Origin: Bacteroidota bacterium
GTDB lineage: Bacteria > Bacteroidota > Rhodothermia > Balneolales > HLUCCA01
Direction: 5' to 3'
DNA: 64,000 nt
NCBI GenBank assembly: GCA_020832235.1
Contig: JAFIEZ010000017.1
Coordinates: forward strand, 1-64,000
Part shown: piece after piece, positions 42,661 to 51,369 of the stretch
How the letters are laid out: each line of letters opens with the position of its first letter
How positions within the stretch are numbered: position 1 is the first letter of the stretch
Notes under the pieces: generated by a model
What the model saw: the letters and a program-made list of their open reading frames with translations, nothing else
Told to the model about the DNA's origin: nothing
Databases searched by the model: none
Translations under genes and position numbers: made by a program

Positions 42661-43866
42661 ATGGCTGCATATATTCATCATATCGCTACCGCTGTTCCGA
42701 AGGATGCCTACACCCAAGAATTCCTGCGCGATATTAACTTGCACGTGCTGGGCGGAGACCGCCGAACAGCTATGATTTTGCGACGGGTGTATGGTCAGTC
42801 GGGCATTCATTCCCGACGAAGTGTAGTTCGTGAGCTCAAGTACGCCGCGGTTAGCGAAGAACCAGCTACGCCAGAAACATTCGCATCCTATTTCCCAAAC
42901 GACAATCCGGATTATACCAAAGGGGGTCCGTTTGAACCGACGGAACGGCTGCTGGTACATCCGGAAACCGGAGCCGTAGCCACTCCCGAGACCGGCGAGC
43001 GTAACATCCGCTATAAAAAAGAAGCCCGGGAGCTTTTTTTACGCGCTACACACAAACTTTTTGAGGAACGCCCCGATCTGGACGCAAAATCCATCACCCA
43101 CATCATCACGGTATCGTGTACTGGCTTCTATGCGCCGGGTCCCGATCTGGATATTCTCAACGATCTTGGTCTGCCCCTCACCACCCAGCGATTTCATATT
43201 GGGTTCATGAGTTGCTTTGCAGGTTTAGCAGGTATGCGCATGGCAAAAACCATTTGCGATAATGATCCCTCTGCAAATGTATTGCTGGTATCTACCGAAC
43301 TATGCACCCTGCACCTGCGCTTCCGCGACGATGTGAACAGTATTTTGTCGAACTCTGTGTTTGCCGATGGTTCGGCAGCTGTTTTCGTAAGTGCTTCGAA
43401 GCCGGCCAAAGGTACAACTGCCCTGGAGGTCGATACACTGGTCTGTACAGTGGCGCCAGAAGCGGCCGACAAAATGGAGTGGACCGTTGGGAACCACGGT
43501 TTCGACATGATTCTCTCCGCTGAAATTCCGGACCTCATCGAACAGAACATTGCCAATTCGATTGCTCCACTCATGCAACAAACCGGTGTGAAGCAAGAAG
43601 ACCTGGGGTGCTGGGCTGTGCACCCTGGAGGACGTGCCATTGTCGATAAAGTGGTAAAAGCCATGCATCTGGATGAGAAACTGGTAGCATCGTCGCGAAA
43701 AACCCTTAACGATTATGGAAATATGAGCAGTGCAACCATCTTTTTTGTATTAGCGCATGCCATGACCAATGCACACTTATATGAACGCCCTGAAGTACTG
43801 GCCATTACATTCGGTCCCGGACTTAGCGTAGAGACCGGGCTTATGCGCATTGTAAAGCCAGCGTAA
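42661..43866 (+). CDS. Type III polyketide synthase (chalcone-synthase-like)
   Basis: 401 residues with the thiolase-fold catalytic triad of type III PKS: C185 in M-S-C-F-A-G, H321 in W-A-V-H-P-G-G-R-A-I and N354 in Y-G-N-M-S-S-A-T. G-F-Y-A-P-G-P-D-L-D precedes the active cysteine as in bacterial enzymes. Such proteins condense an acyl-CoA starter with malonyl-CoA to pyrones, resorcinols or phloroglucinols. It is not followed by the methyltransferase or isoprenyltransferase genes that often accompany it, and the neighbours are unrelated, so the product cannot be named. Confidence 0.9.
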   Translation: MAAYIHHIATAVPKDAYTQEFLRDINLHVLGGDRRTAMILRRVYGQSGIHSRRSVVRELKYAAVSEEPATPETFASYFPNDNPDYTKGGPFEPTERLLVHPETGAVATPETGERNIRYKKEARELFLRATHKLFEERPDLDAKSITHIITVSCTGFYAPGPDLDILNDLGLPLTTQRFHIGFMSCFAGLAGMRMAKTICDNDPSANVLLVSTELCTLHLRFRDDVNSILSNSVFADGSAAVFVSASKPAKGTTALEVDTLVCTVAPEAADKMEWTVGNHGFDMILSAEIPDLIEQNIANSIAPLMQQTGVKQEDLGCWAVHPGGRAIVDKVVKAMHLDEKLVASSRKTLNDYGNMSSATIFFVLAHAMTNAHLYERPEVLAITFGPGLSVETGLMRIVKPA

Positions 43867-43979
43867 TCGATGGAGGCCTTTTAGCGGTTCAGAAAGGTGG
43901 GTAAAGCTTGGTATGTAGATGGACATACACAGAGGATTTGTGTACTATTCACCATCAATACACATCTACACTCCTCATT

Positions 43980-45137
43980 ATGCGCTTATTTATACTCGCA
44001 CTTATCCTGTTGAGTGGGACAATAAGTCCCATATTTCCACTTCATGATGCAAGCGCTCGTCATAAATCTTTCCAGAATTTACCCACCCGGGCCAGTGATG
44101 CCGCCACCGGATCGGAATTAGAAGCAATCCTACGGAGCTTGCCTTTGGTCGAGCGCGAGAACCGCATTTTCGCTGAAATTACCTCCGGAAACATCCCCGA
44201 TTTTTTGCGACAGCTTACCCCGGTCACTACCACACGTGTCGTGAACGGCACCGAATACACCATAACCTACCACGCAGCGCCCGATTATCTGGCTGTTGGC
44301 AGAGATGAAGACTATTTCCTCATGCCCATGACCCCGCTGCTGGCCCAGCGCCTCGCCAACGCCCTGGGCTTTACCATGCCCACCCGCCGGATGGTCGACC
44401 AGATCTGGCAGGCGGCTCCGCTCAAACTCAATCCCCAGCCCATACCCCCATCCGACCAAATGAACACCATTCCGGTGATGTTCACACACAACACCATGGT
44501 CCGAGAGCAGCGCGACACCCACATCCAGCAGCATCCGCCCGGCACCCTCGTTGCAGGACATAAAAAAGACGTCATTATTTCAAATCGAATATACACTACA
44601 GCCAACAGCGTGGTGATTTACGGATGGCATTACACCAACGGCAATCCGATTCAGCCCGTCTTTGCCGGACATGGCGAAACCTATGCCGATTACAGTCATG
44701 GTATCCGGGCCGTGGCCGACAGCGTATGGCTGAATGGCGAAACCGTACACATCCGACAGATAGTGCAACATCCCGACCTGCACGTCCTCCTCAGCGACGA
44801 AGGAGGTATTCCCGAACCCTATTATCACGTTGAAACCACATCCAGTAATCCCGTCGAAAACGATGAGTTACCGGAAGCAATCCTGCTGGAGCAGAACTTC
44901 CCCAACCCGTTTAATAATCAGACCCGATTTCGCTATCACCTCCCTCAAAGCGCATACGTTCAAGTAAGCATCTACACCATTGCAGGGCAACAAATAGAGA
45001 TGTTGGAAAATAGCTTTAGGGTCGCAGGGACTTACGAATTGGGTTGGGATGCAACCGGGCTGGCGAGCGGGGTTTACATCAGTTCACTCGCCGTTGAAGG
45101 AGAGCGGGTATCAAGAGCGATGTTACTAATTAAATAG
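43980..45137 (+). CDS. T9SS-sorted secreted protein of unknown function
   Basis: 385 residues from the ATG at 43980, where a signal peptide begins (M-R-L-F-I-L-A-L-I-L-L, cleavage near S-P-I-F-P-L or after D-A-S-A). The central domain (about 60-290) is not from the beta-rich families above. It contains Y-H-A-A-P-D-Y-L-A-V-G, M-P-T-R-R-M-V-D-Q-I-W, V-A-G-H-K-K-D-V and G-H-G-E-T-Y-A-D-Y-S-H-G-I-R, with several histidines that could bind metal. I have no name for it. The last 80 residues are a type IX sorting domain (Q-N-F-P-N-P-F-N-N-Q-T-R-F to A-M-L-L-I-K). Convergent with the ABC operon, with three bases between stops. Confidence 0.8.
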   Translation: MRLFILALILLSGTISPIFPLHDASARHKSFQNLPTRASDAATGSELEAILRSLPLVERENRIFAEITSGNIPDFLRQLTPVTTTRVVNGTEYTITYHAAPDYLAVGRDEDYFLMPMTPLLAQRLANALGFTMPTRRMVDQIWQAAPLKLNPQPIPPSDQMNTIPVMFTHNTMVREQRDTHIQQHPPGTLVAGHKKDVIISNRIYTTANSVVIYGWHYTNGNPIQPVFAGHGETYADYSHGIRAVADSVWLNGETVHIRQIVQHPDLHVLLSDEGGIPEPYYHVETTSSNPVENDELPEAILLEQNFPNPFNNQTRFRYHLPQSAYVQVSIYTIAGQQIEMLENSFRVAGTYELGWDATGLASGVYISSLAVEGERVSRAMLLIK

Positions 45138-45140
45138 TCT

Positions 45141-46445
45141 CTATTCAAAGCGCGGAATCTGTTGAATCTCTTCGGAAGTAAAGAAATCCAGCTGTCGAAA
45201 CCGTGGAATGAAATGCGCCTGCCACTCCTGCTGAAAAGCACGCATCTGCTCATCAAGCGTCTGAAGTCGGTCGGAGTCGGTGCCCGCAGTCTGCTGAAAC
45301 CAATGCTGCAAGTACATGGGCGGGGAAAGTAATCGTAAACGATTTATAAGTCCAGCCTGAGCATTTCGCGGAGTATTAAATCGATCTGCCGCTTCATCAA
45401 TCCGCTCTTGAATCATCTCGTTGGTGAGTAATCGCTGCAGCCAGGCCTGATAAAATATCGGTGTGTCGCCCTCAACCACTTCTTCGGGATGATCGGCCTT
45501 CCAGCTCTCAAACAACACATCTCGCTGCCTGTTCACCGACTGCTCAATGGCGCGCTGTTCGGTAACCCACATGGCTCGGGACGGAACAGGATGCTGCTTC
45601 CCGGCGTATAGCGTGATGAGAGCGGGAAGAATGAGCACAAAAAACACCCACAGTCCTGCCAGAATAATCGCATTCACCGCGGAGCGATCGCTGTACAGAT
45701 TGATGAGTACACACAAGCTAAACCAGAACGCGATATAAAGCAAAACGACCAAAACCACCTGCAATCCGCCGAAATTGAACAGCGGCACGCCAAACATGGC
45801 GCCAAAAAGAAGCAACGAACCTATCACGATTCCCGATATCACCAAAAACCGAAAGAGGGTTTTCAGGAGGAGGACATTCGCAATAGAGATCGGTTGGGAC
45901 TGAAGCAGCGCATACGTGCCCGACTCCTTCTCGCGGGATAATACATCATAACCGAGTACAATCACGAACAAGGGTATCAGCCAAACGAGTACAAAGGCGA
46001 AATCGAACTGTCCGGTTACCTGCATCACGGGATTTTCAAAGGCATTATCGCGCATGGCGACCCGGTTGGTGAGGGTAACTTTACCGTAGTAGGGGAATAA
46101 ATCAGACTGTCCGGCAGCCAATGCCGCCAGCGGTTTGGGATGCAGGATTACATGTCGACCAGCGTCTCCGAACTGTGCCAGCACGATGGGATTTGCAGGA
46201 TCCTGAAACCAGGCACCGACTTCATATTCGCCGCGTTCAATCAGGCGCAGGCGCTCTGCCATTTCGGCATAGAAGGTTTCTTCCAGGTCTTGTAGCACCT
46301 GTACATGCTGATGCTGGTCGGCCACCCGATTATGACCCAAATACACACTATAGGCAATTAAAAACGGGATAATAACAGCCGAAATCCGAAAACTCCAAGA
46401 TTTCCACAGCTGCATCCACTCGAAACGAAATAGGTGCGTAATCAT
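45141..46445 (-). CDS. ABC transporter permease (DUF3526 type), second subunit
   Basis: 434 residues: an N-terminal membrane helix, a periplasmic stretch of about 130 residues, then five hydrophobic helices and a long C-terminal soluble stretch. It fits the DUF3526 / ABC-2 permease family of Bacteroidota. The cytosolic loop R-E-K-E-S-G-T-Y-A-L-L-Q-S-Q-P matches the coupling region of the first permease (S-E-K-E-S-G-M-Y-R-F-L-M-A-Q-G), so the two are paralogues forming a heterodimer. Its ATG overlaps the previous stop by four bases. Confidence 0.82.
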   Translation of the reverse strand: MITHLFRFEWMQLWKSWSFRISAVIIPFLIAYSVYLGHNRVADQHQHVQVLQDLEETFYAEMAERLRLIERGEYEVGAWFQDPANPIVLAQFGDAGRHVILHPKPLAALAAGQSDLFPYYGKVTLTNRVAMRDNAFENPVMQVTGQFDFAFVLVWLIPLFVIVLGYDVLSREKESGTYALLQSQPISIANVLLLKTLFRFLVISGIVIGSLLLFGAMFGVPLFNFGGLQVVLVVLLYIAFWFSLCVLINLYSDRSAVNAIILAGLWVFFVLILPALITLYAGKQHPVPSRAMWVTEQRAIEQSVNRQRDVLFESWKADHPEEVVEGDTPIFYQAWLQRLLTNEMIQERIDEAADRFNTPRNAQAGLINRLRLLSPPMYLQHWFQQTAGTDSDRLQTLDEQMRAFQQEWQAHFIPRFRQLDFFTSEEIQQIPRFE

Positions 46446-47860
46446 ACGATTTCCTCCTTTTTCGCTGCCATTACGACAAATCCTGCCGATATCATGAGCC
46501 AGCCGAACAGGCTAACCATAAACGGAAGTGTTACCAATGGTGATAGCAATTGGGATGGTCGCTTATAGGTAAAGACCGGATTATCCGCGAAAAAGTCGTG
46601 CCCGGCTACGTATCCCACCGCGCGATCGCCCACCGCATTGTCGCGCAAATCGTGATTAAGCTCCCGCATCAGATTAATCCTGTACGCCTCGGCCTCTTGT
46701 GTGAAATGACGGAATGCATGTATATCGGTGCCGGCAATGTTCATCGCCGTCAACCGCATGGCCAGAGCCGGTGAGAGAACTGACCCCATGGAAAACGTCG
46801 CTAATTGCCTGTCGTGAATGGCGTGAATGCGCGCGAAATGCATGTCGTAGATGCGTTTTTCAAACTCCTCTGCCTCCTGCAGCATCATCCCCCTAAAGTT
46901 GAAGGGCAGCTCGTTAATGTCGGTGACACCGTGAGCGGACAAGACAGAATCCCGAAAGGCTAAGCTATGCTCGCTAAACGGATTATGACCATCAACGCCT
47001 TCGGTTAAATCCGTGCGAACAGCCTGATAAAACTCGGTTGTTGCGGGAACGGTGTGGCGGGAAGCAGCTGCATTGGTGACCAATCTGGGCAGCAGCAGTG
47101 ATCCCAGCATCCAGATGGCCAGCAACGTGACCATTGCTGTACCGGAATGCCGCACCAGCGATGAAACGCCAATCGTAAGATGAATCATCACACCGAAATA
47201 ACCCATCCACACAAGGGTCAGGAGCATGAACCGGGTCATATCGGATGTGACGCCGGATGTAAGCCCGGTAATGAGCAATCCCATGACAAAAAATGGCAAA
47301 AACAACAGCGCCGCTACGATCCACAGCGCCAGCGTTTTGCCAAAAACAAGCTGATTGCGACTCACCCCCTGCGCCATCAGAAAGCGATACATACCCGATT
47401 CCTTCTCGGAAACAACCATTCTGAATCCGGCAAAAATGATGAACAAGGGAAATAAATAGGTAAATATGAACGATGGGGTCAGCTCAGCGAAACGCAAGGA
47501 TGCATCGAGGTCCTCGGCCAGACTGTTCGAGGCGATGTTCTGTCGATGTCCCTCCAAAAACAAAGATACCCCGGTGTAACGGGTTACGCCCGGCTCGAAA
47601 ACCATGAGCACATTCACCGGCTTGAAAGCAAAGGTGCCATAATGTGCAGCGGAGTGCGGATTCTTCTCTCCTTGTTGCTCCCACTGCAGGCGCGATATGT
47701 ACTCGGCTTCGGACTGAGCACTGCTGAGCTGCTGATAATAACGCTCGCCAATCAGCACCGAAACGACGAGTAAGGTGAGGATGGTTACCGCGAGGGCAAG
47801 CACTACCCTGTCGCGAAACAACCGTGTTAATTCATTACTAACTATTTTACGGACAATCAT
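46442..47860 (-). CDS. ABC transporter permease (DUF3526 type), first subunit
   Basis: 472 residues with the same layout as the following gene: a membrane helix near the start (V-V-L-A-L-A-V-T-I-L-T-L-L-V-V-S-V-L), a periplasmic region, then five to six helices and a soluble region near 300-420. Shared coupling motif S-E-K-E-S-G-M-Y. Middle gene of a three-gene minus-strand operon: ATPase (47900-48601), this, then the second permease. Substrate not predictable; relatives export peptides or lipids or help copper assembly (NosFY-like). Confidence 0.82.
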   Translation of the reverse strand: MIVRKIVSNELTRLFRDRVVLALAVTILTLLVVSVLIGERYYQQLSSAQSEAEYISRLQWEQQGEKNPHSAAHYGTFAFKPVNVLMVFEPGVTRYTGVSLFLEGHRQNIASNSLAEDLDASLRFAELTPSFIFTYLFPLFIIFAGFRMVVSEKESGMYRFLMAQGVSRNQLVFGKTLALWIVAALLFLPFFVMGLLITGLTSGVTSDMTRFMLLTLVWMGYFGVMIHLTIGVSSLVRHSGTAMVTLLAIWMLGSLLLPRLVTNAAASRHTVPATTEFYQAVRTDLTEGVDGHNPFSEHSLAFRDSVLSAHGVTDINELPFNFRGMMLQEAEEFEKRIYDMHFARIHAIHDRQLATFSMGSVLSPALAMRLTAMNIAGTDIHAFRHFTQEAEAYRINLMRELNHDLRDNAVGDRAVGYVAGHDFFADNPVFTYKRPSQLLSPLVTLPFMVSLFGWLMISAGFVVMAAKKEEIV

Positions 47861-47899
47861 GGGAGGATGGATTATTGAATAGGATGGATGACCGAATGA

Positions 47900-48601
47900 T
47901 CAGGATTTCATATGGTTGAGGTAGACCTGCTCAAGATCGCTGTGCGATATATCTGCAGCGTTGAGTTCATCCATCAGCTTTCCCCGATTCATGATGCCTA
48001 TGCGCGTTCCGGTTTCTTTGGCGCGAAATAAATCGTGGGTTGCCATCAAAACCGCAGCACCACGGTCCTTCATGTGCTCAAGCAGGCGGGCAAAATCGTT
48101 GCTCGCAGCGGGATCTAGTCCGCTGGTGGGCTCATCCAGCAACAGCACATCCGACGAGCGGGCTATAGCCAGGGCCACGCCCACCTTCTGACGCATACCC
48201 TTGGAGTAGGTCTCTACCCGCTTGTGAATCGCTACGGGTTGAAGTCCGGCCTCGGTTAAATGGGCTTCCTGCTGGGCATTCGTGAGGTTGAGTCCCGACA
48301 AACCACAGAAAAAGCGAAGGTTTTCCGCTCCGGTTAAATTCGGATATAAAGCGAGGTTTTCGGGAATATAGGTGAGCCGTTTTTTGGTTTCGAGGGGGTT
48401 TTCGGTAACCGACATCCCGCCAATCATGGCTTTCCCTGCGCTGGGCGGAAAAACGTTGAGCAACATATTGATGGTGGTGGTTTTTCCGGCACCATTGGCT
48501 CCCAGGAGGCAGTAAATTTCGCCCGACGCAATGGTTAAATTGAGATCGTTCACTGCGGTTTGCCCGTTGAAATGTTTGGTCAGATTGATGGTTTTTAGCA
48601 T
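47900..48601 (-). CDS. ABC transporter ATP-binding protein
   Basis: 233 residues. Walker A L-G-A-N-G-A-G-K-T-T (33-42), signature Y-S-K-G-M-R-Q-K-V-G-V (about 133-143), Walker B V-L-L-L-D-E-P-T-S-G-L-D-P and the switch histidine in M-A-T-H-D. Single ATPase for the two DUF3526 permeases encoded just downstream (39 bp to the next start). Cytoplasmic face of the inner membrane. Confidence 0.92.
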   Translation of the reverse strand: MLKTINLTKHFNGQTAVNDLNLTIASGEIYCLLGANGAGKTTTINMLLNVFPPSAGKAMIGGMSVTENPLETKKRLTYIPENLALYPNLTGAENLRFFCGLSGLNLTNAQQEAHLTEAGLQPVAIHKRVETYSKGMRQKVGVALAIARSSDVLLLDEPTSGLDPAASNDFARLLEHMKDRGAAVLMATHDLFRAKETGTRIGIMNRGKLMDELNAADISHSDLEQVYLNHMKS

Positions 48602-48733
48602 GTCGATGGGGTGTGGTAGAAGTAAGGTTTCTCGATTATTGAGTGTTCAGCTAAGCTGATCCGTTCTCAGTTTAAGCGACCGATTTTAAGAAGGTTTTTC
48701 TTTTCATGGGATGATATTGGTTAATCGTGAATA

Positions 48734-49945
48734 TCAGTTAGACTCGACCTGTTCGCTCCAATTGGGCCAGGGATCCTCAAATGAATAGCCCGCATGGTAG
48801 CGAATGATCTCCTCGTCGGTACACAGGCAATCGAGCAACTGCTTGTGGATGTTGTTTTTCTGCATATCCTGACCGATGAGCACCAGTTCGTTGATGCGAT
48901 CTCCGAACTCTTTGGTCCACCTTCCCATAATGCGGTCTTCATTCGCCTGAAATGCCGGGTGCTGATTTCGCTCCATTTTCGTGAGGGAATCCCACCAGAC
49001 ACCGGCCTTGTCGGCATTGAACGACTTCCCGGCCTGACTCCAGTTCACGGCTATCTCCGGCTTCGAAGCCAACCATAACAATCCCTTCGAACGAATTACA
49101 TAATCGGGCCAGCGCTCAATGAGCGTCCACAAGCGCCGGGGATGAAACGGGCGCGTATCCCTGAATACAATCGAGCTTATGCCATATTCTTCGGTCTCGG
49201 GAATATGTTCATTTTCGAGCTCTTGAATCCATCCCGCCGATTGCGAGGTTCGGTCGAAATCGAACCGTCCGGTGTGCAGCACCTCCCGCAGATCGACGTT
49301 ACTGTGCGTGGTTCGTATGATTTTCGCCAGGGTATTGAGCTTGCGAATGGCGGACTCTACTTTATCGGCCACCTCCCGCGTAACCAGATCGGTTTTGTTT
49401 AGCAGGATGACATCAGCAAATTCAACCTGGTCTATAAGCAGATGGGCGATACTGCGTAAATCATCGTCGTTTTCGGCCCAGGAACGGTCCCTGAGGGACT
49501 CGATGGTCTGCAGATTGGCATAAAAAGAGGAGGCATCCACAACCGTAACCAGCGTGTCCAGGGTACTGATATCGGCCAGATTTATCTCAGCATCGGGCAT
49601 GTCGAAAAAGAAGGTCTGAGCCACAGGCAACGGTTCCGATATACCGGAGCTCTCAATCAACAGGTAATCGAAGCGGTCCTCCTGAGCCAGGCGCGCCACT
49701 TCCTCTATTAGATCTTCCCGAAGCGTACAGCAGATGCACCCGTTACTCATTTCAACAAGGCGTTCTTCGGTGCGCGACAAGGTTCCGGTTTCTTCCACAA
49801 GGCGGGCATCGATATTCAGCTCGCTCATGTCGTTAACAATGACAGCAACGCGAAGTCCTTCTTTATTGTGAAGAATATGATTGAGGAGGGTGGTTTTACC
49901 GGATCCTAAAAATCCGCTGAGGACCGTAACGGGCAGTTTTTTCAT
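48734..49945 (-). CDS. COG0523 (CobW-type) GTPase, putative zinc metallochaperone
   Basis: 403 residues. The G1 loop is G-F-L-G-S-G-K-T-T (11-19), and the metal-binding C-x-C-C is C70-I-C72-C73 in [11 protein letters not shown]. The switch region E-S-S-G-I-S-E-P and the base-specifying N-K-T-D follow. The C-terminal CobW_C domain spans about 250-375. COG0523 GTPases of the ZigA/ZagA/YeiR kind deliver zinc to client enzymes during zinc starvation and are classic Zur targets. Two copies of the operator TGCAAC-N3-GTTGCA lie in the divergent promoter region (50019-50033 and 50058-50072), supporting metal-responsive control. Confidence 0.88.
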   Translation of the reverse strand: MKKLPVTVLSGFLGSGKTTLLNHILHNKEGLRVAVIVNDMSELNIDARLVEETGTLSRTEERLVEMSNGCICCTLREDLIEEVARLAQEDRFDYLLIESSGISEPLPVAQTFFFDMPDAEINLADISTLDTLVTVVDASSFYANLQTIESLRDRSWAENDDDLRSIAHLLIDQVEFADVILLNKTDLVTREVADKVESAIRKLNTLAKIIRTTHSNVDLREVLHTGRFDFDRTSQSAGWIQELENEHIPETEEYGISSIVFRDTRPFHPRRLWTLIERWPDYVIRSKGLLWLASKPEIAVNWSQAGKSFNADKAGVWWDSLTKMERNQHPAFQANEDRIMGRWTKEFGDRINELVLIGQDMQKNNIHKQLLDCLCTDEEIIRYHAGYSFEDPWPNWSEQVESN

Positions 49946-50018
49946 ATCTGGGATGTGCTGTGCGTGGTGTTCCTGTTTTTTGCAGCTAAAGGGATTTCAA
50001 ATAAATCCATCTTTTTGA

Positions 50019-50033
50019 TGCAACTTTGTTGCA
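50019..50033. promoter_or_regulatory. TGCAAC-N3-GTTGCA operator 1
   Basis: Perfect palindrome TGCAAC-TTT-GTTGCA between the divergent GTPase gene (start 49945) and the FAD protein gene (start 50065). Its right arm overlaps TTGCAA (50029-50034), which with TATAAT at 50053-50058 could be a -35/-10 pair with 18-bp spacing. A bound repressor would block it. Confidence 0.75.
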
Positions 50034-50057
50034 ATTATAGAACAAACTCCCGTATAA

Positions 50058-50072
50058 TGCAACAATGTTGCA
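50058..50072. promoter_or_regulatory. TGCAAC-N3-GTTGCA operator 2, covering the start codon
   Basis: Perfect palindrome TGCAAC-AAT-GTTGCA, extended by one pair on each side (A50057/T50073). It begins on the last base of TATAAT and contains the ATG at 50065-50067 used as the start of the FAD protein. Confidence 0.75.
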
Positions 50073-51369
50073 TTTAAATAATTCATATTTGGGAACAAGC
50101 GCGCTACGAAGACCGGACTGGACCATCATTGGCGGAGGCATTCACGGTGTGCTGTTGGCGCGTCATCTGTTAGACACACAGGTAGCCACGCCGAAAACCC
50201 TGCGCATTCTGGATCCCAATCCATGGTTGCTGGATAACTGGAAAAGGATGACCGCTCGCATAGGCATGACACATTTACGCTCGCCTATGGTCCACCATCT
50301 GGATGGGGACCCGTTTTCACTACGCACCTTTGTGAACCGTTTTAAAAACTCCGATGTGGCCATGCAACAAAACGATGTGAAGCTCTTCATCGAACCGAAT
50401 AATCGTCCTTCCCTGGCACTGTTCAACGCCCATTGCGATGAAATCATAGAGCAGTACGACCTTCAATCCCTACATGTACAAACCTCGGTATACAAGGTTA
50501 CCCAGCTACAGGAGAACGCGGAGTGGTGGGTGCACCACACGCACGGTACACGTTGCACAGACAAGGTTGTACTTGCCACGGGACGAGCCTTGGCAATAAA
50601 GCCCGACTGGGCTAAACATGCTGAAATACAAGGCGTTCGGGTAGATCACGTACTGGGAGAGCACACGAATATCGACCATTTTCAGTCCGGCAGTACCCTA
50701 TTGGTAACCGGAGGCGGTCTTACCGCAGGACAAACAGCGCTCATGCTCATCGAACGCGGATTCAAGGTCATCATGGCATCCCGCCACAGCATTCGCTCCG
50801 AAGCCTACGATTCGGATCCGGGCTGGATGGGTCCGAAGTATCTGAATCGATTCTGGCGTTCATCGTATGGTGTGCGCAGAAGCATGATTCGAAAAGCGCG
50901 CAACCGCGGCACCGTAACCCCCGAAATTTTCATACAACTTCGAGCCGCACAAACAGCCTGCAAACTGAGCATAGTCAGAGCATCGGTATCGGCAATCGAT
51001 GTAGTTACCCCTGAGCTGATGATTGTCCGTTTTTCGGATGGTAGCAAACAGGTAATTGGCGGCATTCTACTTGCAACAGGACTGGAAACCACACGACCGG
51101 GAGGCGAATTAATAAACGACCTCATCAATTCAATGACCCTGCCAATCGGGCAGTGTGGTTTTCCGGCCCCTGGTGCATCACTTGAGTGGGCGCCGGGACT
51201 TTACGTGAGCGGTGCACTGGCGGAACTGGAGCTTGGTCCGACCGCCCCGAATATATCGGGTGCCCGGATGGCTGCCGAGCGAATCGTTTTAAATGAACGG
51301 CAAAAATCGATGCGTTTAAAACAGGAGTGTGACACCTCCGGTCAGGTACGTACGGCTTACGCTGTTTAG
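50065..51369 (+). CDS. FAD/NAD(P)-binding oxidoreductase
   Basis: 434 residues. Two dinucleotide-binding loops, I-I-G-G-G-I-H-G (21-28) for FAD and L-V-T-G-G-G-L-T-A-G (about 212-221) for NAD(P), and a closing A-T-G motif (G-I-L-L-A-T-G-L-E-T) identify a flavoprotein monooxygenase/FAD-NAD(P) binding fold of the SidA/HI0933-like kind. Target unknown. The operator palindromes it shares with the GTPase suggest induction under metal limitation, perhaps in metallophore or cofactor chemistry (inference). The ATG lies within an operator and 6 bases after a TATAAT, so the message may be leaderless, or the true start may be a downstream TTG (50089). Its last 54 bases overlap the convergent barrel gene. 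Confidence 0.75.
   Translation: MLHLNNSYLGTSALRRPDWTIIGGGIHGVLLARHLLDTQVATPKTLRILDPNPWLLDNWKRMTARIGMTHLRSPMVHHLDGDPFSLRTFVNRFKNSDVAMQQNDVKLFIEPNNRPSLALFNAHCDEIIEQYDLQSLHVQTSVYKVTQLQENAEWWVHHTHGTRCTDKVVLATGRALAIKPDWAKHAEIQGVRVDHVLGEHTNIDHFQSGSTLLVTGGGLTAGQTALMLIERGFKVIMASRHSIRSEAYDSDPGWMGPKYLNRFWRSSYGVRRSMIRKARNRGTVTPEIFIQLRAAQTACKLSIVRASVSAIDVVTPELMIVRFSDGSKQVIGGILLATGLETTRPGGELINDLINSMTLPIGQCGFPAPGASLEWAPGLYVSGALAELELGPTAPNISGARMAAERIVLNERQKSMRLKQECDTSGQVRTAYAV

Noticed and set aside
48712-48736. TGATATT/AATATCA hairpin at the end of the GTPase gene as a terminator.
   Set aside because: AT-rich short stem with no T-run on the minus strand; too weak to call.
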